In this document: piece after piece, positions 47,321 to 57,149 of the stretch
Numbering within the stretch: position 1 is the first letter of the stretch
Layout of the letters: every line of letters begins with the position of its first letter
NCBI GenBank assembly: GCA_030762935.1
Contig: CM060900.1
Coordinates: forward strand, 403,457,632 to 403,521,631
Direction: 5' to 3'
From: Hymenopus coronatus
Taxonomy: Eukaryota; Arthropoda; Insecta; Mantodea; Hymenopodidae
DNA: 64,000 bases
Notes under the pieces: generated by a model
What the model was told of the DNA's origin: nothing
Database searches by the model: none
What the model saw: the letters and a program-made list of their open reading frames with translations, nothing else
Position numbers and translations under genes: made by a program

Positions 47321-49081
47321 AAACTATTTATTCTTTGTTTAACAAGGGGATATGAGGAGCTTATTTTGATTACTATTTATCTTATTTAAATACTTTATCA
47401 AATAATTTAATATAATCTTGAAAATCAGTCTGATAAAACTGCCTTTTAAATACAAGTCATTATGCCATATGTTGTTTTGTAATGACAGACAAGAGTTATT
47501 TTGTCTTCTAGCATTACCATAATGTTTCAAAATGTTACTAGTAATACCAGTTTTTCAAATTCACATAGACTTTGTTTAATTCTGTTTAGGGGCACTCTGG
47601 GCAGCTATCATCCGAGTGGCTATTTTGATTTTCATCATTTTTGCTATCCCAAGATGTCTTGTATCTTCTTCCATTTTTTTTTTTTAACCCATTGGGAACA
47701 TTTCATGTAAAATCATCATAAAAAAGTGAACTTTTCAACAAAACTATCTCCTGAATCCCTTGAAACTGGGTACGGTGAAGAATACAAACTCATAAGTTTT
47801 GATTCCCAATAATGGATGACATTTATACTGTAAAGTTGCTAACATTTTAGTGTTGTATGCAGCCTTAACAGAAGCATTTCATAGCTTTATTTCTAACCGA
47901 GGTAGAATTTCCAAGTTAACCCTAAATTTAGAGGATAATATACCTTCGATTAAATATATGTTAAAATAAGTTTTTATTTAATGCAATGATTTTGATCCTA
48001 AATGTTAAAAAAGGACCAATAATAAAATCTCTTACATTAACTTTACATCACACGTATACATCATAAAGTTAAATGTGTTTTCTCTCATTGCAGGGTTTAT
48101 TTGGAATTGTTTTAGGAGAGTGACAGCATATTTATTCAGTTGCCTTAGTTGCAGTGACAGTGGTCTCCACCCCCCCAAAAAAAAAAATTAAACAATGGGT
48201 GAACTGAAAGGCATGCAATACTACTCTCACACTTTAAAGATGATCTTGCCAGCTCAAATGATATCACATTTCTAATCACTAAACTTGATTTTGGGTTAGC
48301 AGCGTTGTTTATGTCTTACATGCAACTGTATATTTATTGTTAATTATTTTCATATTTTATTTTATTCTTTTGTACATGCCAACAACATAGAAATATGTTT
48401 TAAGTTAATGCAAGTGCTGTTATTATTTTATTAGATCAATGTGAATAAATACATTTTTCTACACTAAACGGAAAATAACTAATCTTGTGTTACATGTTAT
48501 ATAAATTAAAATGTGAGTTCATGTGCAACAAGCTTCACAATACACTGAAGACAATTTCAGCAATTATTCACATAATCATAACTAAAGTCCAGGTGCTGAA
48601 TACAAAGCTTTTTACAGTTAAGCGAGTTTTCTGTTACATTGAAAAGATTAAGGGAAAAATATTATTAGAAAAGTAAGTTAAATAAAATAGAAAACATTGA
48701 AAAAGGTGAAGTATTTGATGGAACAATGAAGAGCAGTTTGGTCATTCAATAAGGTCTAGTTCTAAAATTGTACAACTACAGGAAAAATTTTAAAGCACTT
48801 TGAACAAGTTTTAAAAGGTTTACCATTGTGCAATCGTCCACAAAAGCTGCAATATAAATAAAGTATGTGATATGAGTGGCAAAATAACTAGGAGAAGAAA
48901 ATGGCATCATCCTTACCTAACCCTAAACTATGAGAAAGAGTACCATTTTCAGTTGTTGATCTAGTGAATGAATTCAATACCTCTGATTGTGTAATGGAAG
49001 AAATGTTATATTTCACTGAACAAGGAAAGTAGAACAATTTATGAACAAGATGAGACTTTTTGGGAGTAAAACTGAAATTAG
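47181..49081. other. Intron 1 segment, no gene; (TA)n at 47290-47315
   Basis: AT-rich. A short TA microsatellite lies at 47290-47315 and an A-run follows a C-run at 48171-48187. Small ORFs show no family features. Confidence 0.45.
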
Positions 49082-49197
49082 TTTTACTTTCTCTACATGT
49101 GCTATGTACATAGTGTATACAATAGGTATTGTATTCCACCCAAAATTGGATACCAAGATTTCATCAAAAATATATTTTGAGGTTCCTTGAGTCCAAC

Positions 49198-49228
<31 letters not shown>

Positions 49229-49991
49229 AGAAAGAGTGAGCGAGCAAGCATGCTCATGTGTGGGGAGGACAGCATACCTCAAAAACAAAAAGGTTGTTCA
49301 ATACCACACTTGGTATTTAAGATTAGCATATTCCAAAACTGACATGATTTTCAAGGAAATGCCCCCATCCCAAACTATGTTTTATATCGAAAAATGTTCA
49401 AAAATTTTGATTTTCTCAAAAATTGCTACAATGAGTTTGATTAAAATGCTGTATATTAATGATATTTACATCATAAAATGTGCATCTTGAATTTTTTGGG
49501 AATAGCCTTGGAAGACCTCTTAATTCTGGATGAATTTTGCCTAACTGGTAAACCATAAGAGATTGACAAAGTGTTACTATACAAAATATGTAAACCTTGT
49601 TAAAACACACAGTTTTGTCATATACACTTTCTTGTAAGCTGACCATTTCCAAGATATTTCTTTTTATTTGTTTCAGTTTTAAACTACATAACTTTTCTCA
49701 AACGAGAAGTCACCCTTCATTTCATCTCTCTTTTGTTTATTACTGACAGAATACACCAAACCAAACTTCAATTGTTCACATAGTGACCAGCTTTTAAAAA
49801 GATTTGATTACTGCTTTCGCCTAGCATAGCTCCATTTTTCCCCTTTTGCTTAGAAGGAAGCAAGTAATAACAGAACTTCTGCTGAACTTTATTTTGATTA
49901 GCATGATATAGATAAACGTGTCTTTCGTAAGAATATTTTTGTGCAGAATAGGTAGAGAAAGACATGTGAATGGAACACATCAGATTTTTTT
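49082..49991 (-). repeat. Dispersed ~850 bp repeat, copy D
   Basis: Reverse copy, from TTTTACTTTCTCTACATGTG to ACACATCAGATTTTTTTG. Contains an A26 run at about 49199-49225. Confidence 0.72.
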
Positions 49992-50819
49992 GTTTAAAGT
50001 TCCATGTCTAATGCAAGATTGGAAAACAAATTTTGGGACCCTTTGAGGAGGGGGGATACTTATGATGCTGTCAACTGCCAAGGCACAAATAAAATTCAAG
50101 CCTGGGTTGTGTTTGAACCCAAATTAATTTTGCTATATAGCATCAACAACCAGTTGTGTAACCAAGTAGGTAAGTGCCAGTCTCCTTAAATCATGTGATC
50201 CATTGCACAAGGTTCAATAAAGTAGTTTGTAACTTCTGAGCCCATGAAAAATCTTGGACTAAAACTTGGCAATTTAGCTCAAATAATTTTTAAACAAAGT
50301 ATTTTAATATAAGTGGTTCTTCAAAGTAATTTTTTTTCAAAACTGAAACTAATTACCAGAGTTTGCGAACAGTAGGTAACAAGTGTATCAAAAATTACAG
50401 AACATCCTGCTTAACCAAAACTCAGCTAAATGTGGTGGAGGAGGTTGGTGTAGTATGCAGTTAATCAATAGTCCTCATTCTAAGAAATACTGCACAATTG
50501 CAACTATTGTTAACTGCTTGCATGTAAATTACTGTCTATGTTAGTGTGGCTTCTTTGTGTTTATGATTTATCAAAACGAAAAATATAAAAATATCTTAAG
50601 TAGTTGGTTTCTAGTTTAGCTACACTAAAACCATACATCAATATACAGAATGTAAACAGACACCAAGTGCTGTCTGCAAATGCCAACAGATTGAACAAGG
50701 GATGTGGGGTTGTTTGCTATCTGTAATGTCCTTGTGTAAAGTTAAGTAGCAGTTCAACCTAATTTCCTTTCCTCCACGCTTTAATGCTTGGAAATTCCAG
50801 TCTGGTAGCGAGCATTGAA
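49992..50819. other. Intron 1 segment, no gene
   Basis: No supported feature. Confidence 0.4.
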
Positions 50820-51165
50820 TTTTATTTTATTTATTGCATACAACACATCATCTACATGATATAGGAAAAATCAAATTTACAATACAACTATATGTACAAT
50901 ATAAACAAAAAAAAACTACAAGACAACATATGTACAACACAAGAATATCACAGTTTTGCACTTCTTGTGCAAACGTCATAATATTCAACTACTGAGTAAA
51001 ATTGCTTTTCCCACAGGAATTCATTAATTTTTTTCTTAAACTCATTAGGGTATAAGCGTTTATTAGGTGCTGTGGAAGAAAATTTTAAGTTTTAATCCAT
51101 TGTATTTAGAACACATTTCAAACAATTTAATCCTGTGTCCACTAACAAGCAGCTTACTTTTTCTC
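50820..51165 (-). mobile_element. LINE 3' end (RT C-terminal tail plus 3' UTR)
   Basis: The minus strand reads LKFSSTAPNKRLYPNEFKKK and INEFLWEKQFYSVVEYYD, then a stop near 50960. The F-K-K-x-x-x-x-x-L-x-x-x-x-F-Y-S-V-x-E-Y pattern closes many Jockey/CR1-type polyproteins. A TTTATTTTATTTATT-type tail follows. No RT core is present. Confidence 0.45.
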
Positions 51166-51815
51166 CTTGTTTCGTGAGACTGAATTTCTGCTTTTGTTGT
51201 GGATTTATTTAAATTGTTTTTCATATATATTAAGATATGTTTTACACATCACACACAACATACATACACAAATTTCTCTTTATATTATTAATGTGTACTA
51301 CATGCATTTGGAATACAATTTACTTCCTTGCACTGTTTTAAATCATTACCTTAATTATCTACATTAAGAAAGCATTACCTGAACTGGTTGTCCCCTTTAG
51401 TTCAATTAAGCAAGGTTCTACAGCACTAAATGTTTACTTTTATGTGTATGTTTGAAAGAATGCTTTCATGTAGGCATGGAATATTTGGTTCCACCACTGG
51501 TAACAAATTAGAATAGCTAAGCTTTCAATCACGCAGCTTTTTTTTACATCAATATTAGCTACAATTAAAAGGATTCCCTTGAAAATCTGGTGATATTTAA
51601 TTGAGAGCTTTGATTAAGTAATATATAATAATCTACTGTGGTTTTAATGTTGAATATTGTTCCTTTCTTGGGCATTCAGCTTCAATTTCACTTCCAGCTA
51701 ATAGTTTGAGTCCCTGAGAGTGAATTGTTTTATATCATTTGCAAATTGCTTTGATCATTTTGTCATATTTTTAACCAGCTGATTAATGAAGTGGTCTCTT
51801 CTTATATATTATGGC
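51166..51815. other. Intron 1 segment, no gene
   Basis: AT-rich DNA up to the target duplication of the Penelope-like element. Nothing recognised. Confidence 0.4.
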
Positions 51816-51937
51816 TTCTTAAGATAATCCTGATATATGGTGGACTTTGAGACAGTGATGTGTTTTAACAATTAAAATTTAGTTGAGTCGATTTTGTAAC
51901 ACTACATCACTTACTTTTTAATTTCGGAAAACATGTT

Positions 51938-52663
51938 TCAGAAGCCATGTGCTTCCATTGTCAATTCCTTTGGTCGACTACCGGTATTGCTTGCTGTGGT
52001 GGTTGTCTCTGTCCCTGGTGGTGGTTTGATGAACTTCTGTATGAGTAGATCGCCTGGCGGTATTTCAAAATTGAAAACCCGGTTCTTGTTTTTCCATATA
52101 TATATGTTTTCCCAAACTTTTAATTCTGTCTTCCTTGTGATGTTTTTGAGGATTTTTGGGCTTCTATTTATAGTGTGTTTCTCTTTCCAAAAATGCCAAG
52201 CTACTGCAGATTTTTCTTCTTGTTTGAGTTTAATATTTCTGTGGTGTTCTTTTGCCCTGGTTTTTATATTTCTTTTTGTTTGGCCGATGTAGATTTTTTC
52301 ACAGTCATTACAGCTGAACTGATATATTCCTGGTTTGTTTTCTTGTGGGATATCATCTTTTAATTTGGAATTTAAAATGTTTTTTATAGAGTAATTGTTT
52401 TTTGGGGCTAGAATGATGTTATGTCTTTTGAAGATCCTCTGGAATTTGTAGAAAGTTGTAGGGTGGTATGTAAACTTCTTGTAGATCTTGTTTTCTTTCT
52501 GGTTTTGAGTGAGTGTGCTGACTTTTTTAATTCTCTTTCTATTTTTGGCTTTATTAACTTTTTTGTACACCAGTTCTGCCCGAAATCCATTCTCTGTAGC
52601 TATGTCCAAAATTTTATCAAGTTCACATTGGTATTCTGTTTTTCCCATTGGTACATTTACCAA
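51938..52663 (-). CDS. Penelope-like GIY-YIG endonuclease, left arm, 5'-truncated
   Basis: A 241-codon frame, numbered from a TTG; the frame is open further upstream to the palindrome loop and the first in-frame ATG is at residue 6. Residues 60-105 are the RT-endonuclease linker (HPTTFYKFQRIFKRHNIILA). The GIY-YIG nuclease starts at residue 112: GIY (112-114) and YIG (125-127) with a C-x-x-C pair at 118-121, Arg136 and His140. A conserved AWHFWKEKH helix and a K-x-W-E-N-I-Y segment follow. In intact elements this domain nicks target DNA for reverse transcription. With no RT domain it cannot copy itself. Confidence 0.88.
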   Translation of the reverse strand: MVNVPMGKTEYQCELDKILDIATENGFRAELVYKKVNKAKNRKRIKKVSTLTQNQKENKIYKKFTYHPTTFYKFQRIFKRHNIILAPKNNYSIKNILNSKLKDDIPQENKPGIYQFSCNDCEKIYIGQTKRNIKTRAKEHHRNIKLKQEEKSAVAWHFWKEKHTINRSPKILKNITRKTELKVWENIYIWKNKNRVFNFEIPPGDLLIQKFIKPPPGTETTTTASNTGSRPKELTMEAHGF

Positions 52664-52788
52664 TCTGTGTGTAAGGCTGTTGAGTAAAGCATGCTGATGG
52701 GGAATGGGATTGTAACTCTTTTGTTTTATATAAGAGTTACAATCCCATTCCCCATCAGCATGCTTTACTCAACAGCCTTACACACAGA

Positions 52789-53514
52789 TTGGTAAATGTA
52801 CCAATGGGAAAAACAGAATACCAATGTGAACTTGATAAAATTTTGGACATAGCTACAGAGAATGGATTTCGGGCAGAACTGGTGTACAAAAAAGTTAATA
52901 AAGCCAAAAATAGAAAGAGAATTAAAGAAGTCAGCACACTCACTCAAAACCAGAAAGAAAACAAGATCTACAAGAAGTTTACATACCACCCTACAACTTT
53001 CTACAAATTCCAGAGGATCTTCAAAAGACATAACATCATTCTAGCCCCAAAAAACAATTACTCTATAAAAAACATTTTAAATTCCAAATTAAAAGATGAT
53101 ATCCCACAAGAAAACAAACCAGGAATATATCAGTTCAGCTGTAATGACTGTGAAAAAATCTACATCGGCCAAACAAAAAGAAATATAAAAACCAGGGCAA
53201 AAGAACACCACAGAAATATTAAACTCAAACAAGAAGAAAAATCTGCAGTAGCTTGGCATTTTTGGAAAGAGAAACACACTATAAATAGAAGCCCAAAAAT
53301 CCTCAAAAACATCACAAGGAAGACAGAATTAAAAGTTTGGGAAAACATATATATATGGAAAAACAAGAACCGGGTTTTCAATTTTGAAATACCGCCAGGC
53401 GATCTACTCATACAGAAGTTCATCAAACCACCACCAGGGACAGAGACAACCACCACAGCAAGCAATACCGGTAGTCGACCAAAGGAATTGACAATGGAAG
53501 CACATGGCTTCTGA
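52789..53514 (+). CDS. Penelope-like GIY-YIG endonuclease, right arm, 5'-truncated
   Basis: Mirror copy of the left-arm frame with Glu at residue 47 in place of Lys. All visible nuclease residues are identical: GIY 112-114, YIG 125-127, Arg136, His140, and presumed catalytic acid further on near the W-E-N stretch. The frame upstream reads NPIPHQHALLNSLTHRLVNV, the usual thumb-proximal sequence of these elements, and is cut off at the loop. The lack of decay suggests a recent insertion or gene conversion between arms. Confidence 0.88.
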   Translation: MVNVPMGKTEYQCELDKILDIATENGFRAELVYKKVNKAKNRKRIKEVSTLTQNQKENKIYKKFTYHPTTFYKFQRIFKRHNIILAPKNNYSIKNILNSKLKDDIPQENKPGIYQFSCNDCEKIYIGQTKRNIKTRAKEHHRNIKLKQEEKSAVAWHFWKEKHTINRSPKILKNITRKTELKVWENIYIWKNKNRVFNFEIPPGDLLIQKFIKPPPGTETTTTASNTGSRPKELTMEAHGF

Positions 53515-53593
53515 AACATGTTTTCCGAAATTAAAAAGTAAGTGATGTAGTGTTACAAAATCGACTCAACTAAATTTTAATTCTTAAGATAAT

Positions 53594-56549
53594 ATGAAAT
53601 AAAAAAGTGAATGGTCTTAATAAAAGTGTATTCTAAATAAGTGACTTGTTATTACAAGCCAAGTTGCTTTGAGCTCTTCAATGGAATATGTTTTATTTTC
53701 AAAGGCTCAACCAATTTAATACTCTCCAACTCCCAGGTGAATGAATAACAAATGTGCGAAGTTACACTACCATTCATTCCTACAACTTCAGGTTCTTTTA
53801 CTGTTAATGGTAAATATGCCAAGTTTCAAGCATTATAATACACCCATTTAGACATTAATTTATTCAATTGAGTATTTAATCTTAAAAAATATTGATGACT
53901 GCTAAACAATCAAGTGCTTTAATAGAAATTCTGCTTGTAATGGACCCAAGGCTTCATTTTCATTACCACTCAGTAGACTCAATTACAGTCACAATTAACC
54001 AAAGTGGTTTTGAAAAAAGGTTATTTTTATAATTCTAGGCACCATGTGTCAAAAAACTTGAATATTAGCATACTTAGCTAACGAGCTCAAGAACTGCCAG
54101 TGGAAATGCCAAACTGAAATCAAGATAAAAAATTACTGTAAACTGTAGCCTACAGTGAAGAACAGGAAGAGTCCACACCATTTTATCTAATAACTGTATA
54201 GCATGGCATTACATTGCAGCATCCCAAGAGAGGTAAGAGGTTAGCCTAAAAACTCTGAAAGACATTTTTCACAAATAACATTCTTCTTTAGGGAATTAAG
54301 CGATAAACAATAAAGAATTTTAATATTTTTTTTTATCATTTATGACCTATTAGCATATTGTCTGTATTGTCCAGCTTTTCCAATATTCAAGGTAGTCTTG
54401 GTCCCAATTAGCTCAGATAATCGCAAGTCTACTGTAATTCTTTTTCTGAAAATGTAACATGTAGAAAGTGCTATGATTAGATTACTCTCTCTTGTTAATT
54501 GTGCCAAGCACAGTGTATGATATTGTCCCTGGAAAGTCAGTGTGTCATCAGCGCCACTTTGACAAAAATCAAGGCTATGGTAAGATGGCATTCATTGCTA
54601 TGGTCTCTGCATTCTGGCAAAATATCTTAAGTCCAACACAGAAATATAACACAATTAGAGAAAACTAGAAATATAATAAGACCATTATGTTTTATCTGAC
54701 AGCCAGAATATCATAAGAGATGCTAGCAATTATCCTAAGTGACAGAATTTATAGCAAAATGCTTGCAGAATTACCGTAAGCACCATTCTACTGTTATACA
54801 CTAAATAAATTATTCCTCAATGAGCATTTCTCACAATTTCTTTCTTCCACAAAGAGAAAAGAGCAAGTTTTTTTTGCCTGTCAGGTTGTTAATATGGCAG
54901 TGTGTTTCTTTTTCCCACCTATAAAGGTAAAGTGAAGATGTGGAAGCAGTATTGTTTTCAGCGGTTTTATGGTAATTATTTGCAATGGTGGCTTATTCTA
55001 GATCTCACAGAATACTTTAAAAATGCACAAATGCAGAAAATGACCTCCAACACAAAGCACTACTAACTATCTCTTGTCAGCATTATACGAAGAAATTAGA
55101 CCACAAAATGCTGCAGTTACTGTTACATCAATAATAATGGTTTATTGTGCAAATATAAACAAAATTTGCATAGTTGTTTTTAAACATTTATGTTCAGTTG
55201 GTGAACAGGTTATAAGAGTTACCAAAATTTCATTTTATTGTGATAGCTCAGAACAAAACAGGAACAAGAGGATTTTAGCTATGAATTACAGTTTTCTTAA
55301 ATGGTCCAATAATGTGAATCAAACTAAATTGACCTTATTGCCAAGCCACATCTTTATGCCTGCTGACTAAATACATTCAATACGATACTTTTGTTATGAG
55401 AAAAGCAGTCTAGGCTCCATTTCAATGGTCTACAGTTATAAGTCTGGCAAGGACAAATTTCAGACTCTATAATGTGTAGCACTTCATCATATTGATTTTG
55501 AAGACTGGAAAATTTATCAACAATGATTCTGTCAACCACAGAAGAGTGAGAATCATTCAAAATATCAGATTTCAAATTGGCACCATTCAACAAGCAATCT
55601 CCCAATTTCTTAATACATTTTGATTATGATAGTGAAGACATCACTAGTATCAGAATCACAGTCCACCAAACAAAGAAATTCAAAGAGGAATCTACAAACT
55701 TCAGTATGACACAAAACCTCTGACCATTATCTTCTGAGAAGAAAAACCTGGATTTAGAAAGACTATGTTCAAAGGTGATACTCCTGAGATGTACCATGAA
55801 GAGTTTAGGAGTCTGTTAAGAGAACACAATGTTGAAGATAAGCTAGAGACTGACATAGAATATGAGGAAATAAATATCTAATAATATAACAGCTGTATTT
55901 TAATAAGTATTTAATAAGGTTCTTTCAAAATGGTTCTGTAAAATGTTTTCTTTGCAACTTAAAGTGTGCGCTTACCAAAAACCTTTGAAATTATTGACAC
56001 GATCTATTTATGGAAATGTATCTAAAAACTTGGTCCTTAAATCCAGAAACTAATTGTCACATTGTTGGAGGTTCCAGATGTTTTATTGTATGTAATAATG
56101 TTTCAAAATTACTCATTTCTCATAGCCTGCAACATTAGATAAGCAACAATTCTAGCATTAAATTACAGTGACTAACATCCATGAGAGAATATATTCTCAA
56201 ATTGTATCCCACTGCTAAATAACCTTTATTTATGTTGGTGCACAGAAAAGCATTGAAATATAATTTAAATAAATTAATGTTGTTAGTGTCTCCAGTAAAC
56301 TTTGTAAATTGGCAATTAAGAGACACTGGCTTCCTAGGGACAATAGCCTTAGTTCATAAACAAAAGATGCAAGGTACACTTATGGAACCAATGCCAGTTC
56401 TCTTTGAATCTTTTATGATTGGACCCAAAACACTTATAATGTATAAAAAAAAAAAAGAGTATTCAATGACATCAAACTAAAGAAGGGAGGGAATGGAAGG
56501 AAAGGGGAAAAATAAAAAGTTTTCCGTTATCACTACACTTTGGGCCTAC
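53594..56549. other. Intron 1, upstream part; no gene firmly supported
   Basis: AT-rich DNA. An 83-codon minus-strand frame (55354-55605, with DRIIVDKFSSLQNQYDEVLH) and a 38-codon plus-strand frame (55765-55881, MFKGDTPEMYHEEFRSLLRE) have protein-like composition. Neither matches a family I know nor has clear splice signals tying it to the host gene. Confidence 0.35.
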
Positions 56550-56594
56550 CTGATAAGGTGATCCTGTATTTGGATCCTGTGCTGTGGGCTGCAT
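56550..56594 (-). CDS. Synaptophysin-like gene, putative first coding exon
   Basis: On the minus strand an ATG at 56594 opens 15 codons (MQPTAQDPNTGSPYQ) ending at a GTAGGC donor at 56549. The phase is 0, which matches the next exon at 44341. A polar, proline/glutamine-rich cytosolic N-terminus before the conserved MNLSVFKEP segment is what synaptophysins usually have. The ATG is followed by CAG, so an alternative reading is an acceptor (TTCTCTTACATGCAG) with the exon starting at 56588. In that case the start codon would lie further upstream. The sequence is short and the N-terminus poorly conserved in this family, so the assignment rests on position, phase and splice signals. No promoter could be recognised upstream; a gypsy remnant begins about 550 bp away. 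Confidence 0.5.
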
Positions 56595-57149
56595 GTAAGA
56601 GAAATACCTTCAAGTTAAATACATATACTATAAATCAAGATTAATAAATGCATGCCATTTTATTTTTCCTTCCTTACATTTTAAATTTTACAAAAATACT
56701 GAAATTAGAACTGCAATTTACATTTCTCAAATTCTAATTTACAAAGATCTGCATTGCATGCAATTTTTAATAGAATTTGGATTTCTATGTGGGCTTTCCA
56801 CTAAATAGGATAATGACTGCATAAGGAAATGAAAGCTAAACAAACACAACACACTTGATGCATTAAAGGCTGTGAAACAAGTGGGATAAATTACTTAGGT
56901 AAGAATATTTACATTCCCCATGCAAGAACACATTCATTCATTTTAAAAGCCACAAAATAATTTTTAACAGAACTAGTTAACTACATGTACATTTTGGTCT
57001 GTGCTGTACATTCCTGCAGTTTGGGTCCTTACCTAAATAGTATAACTAAGGCCCGGCTTTTATATAATATAAAATTGAGAAACACTGAGTAAAATAAGGT
57101 AAAATATCTAATGAAATATATCAAATAAATATAAAGACAAAAGTCTTTG
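56595..57149. other. Region upstream of the putative start exon
   Basis: Might hold the 5' UTR or a promoter of the synaptophysin-like gene if 56594 is the true start. No TATA box in a fitting place, initiator or CpG-rich segment was recognised, so a further upstream exon outside the window remains possible. Confidence 0.3.

Larger units (their letters stand above)
51829..53580. mobile_element. Penelope-like element, head-to-head inverted dimer with 13 bp target duplication
   Basis: Two 849 bp arms (51872-52720 and 52732-53580) are almost exact reverse complements around an 11 nt loop (TTGTTTTATAT). The unit is flanked by TTCTTAAGATAAT at 51816-51828 and 53581-53593. The left side carries an extra ~43 bp 'tail' (51829-51871, with TGGACTTTGAGACAGTGATG), and a similar tail occurs in the second palindrome. 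Both arms encode only the RT-to-endonuclease linker and the GIY-YIG domain; the reverse transcriptase is missing. A variable one-sided tail and inverted pseudo-LTR copies are known of Penelope-like elements. Confidence 0.9.
51872..53580. repeat. Near-perfect palindrome, 849 bp arms
   Basis: Symmetry axis at about 52726. The proteins encoded by the two arms differ at one of 241 residues (Lys47 versus Glu47), so arm identity exceeds 99 percent. An 11 nt loop would let single-stranded DNA or RNA form an 849 bp hairpin. Confidence 0.95.

Noticed and set aside
51933..52687. Overlapping plus-strand frames (119, 62 and 88 codons) and their mirror frames at 52765-53519
   Set aside because: They are antisense shadows of the two GIY-YIG frames and show no independent motif.
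51872..53580. Hammerhead ribozyme in the Penelope-like arms
   Set aside because: Many elements of this class carry one in their pseudo-LTRs, but I could not find the paired CTGATGA and GAAA core motifs at a fitting distance. A covariance search would settle it.
51872..53580. Palindrome as an assembly artefact (false inverted join)
   Set aside because: Distinct 13 bp target duplications outside the arms, an asymmetric tail and a coding difference between arms argue for a genuine insertion, though long reads should confirm.
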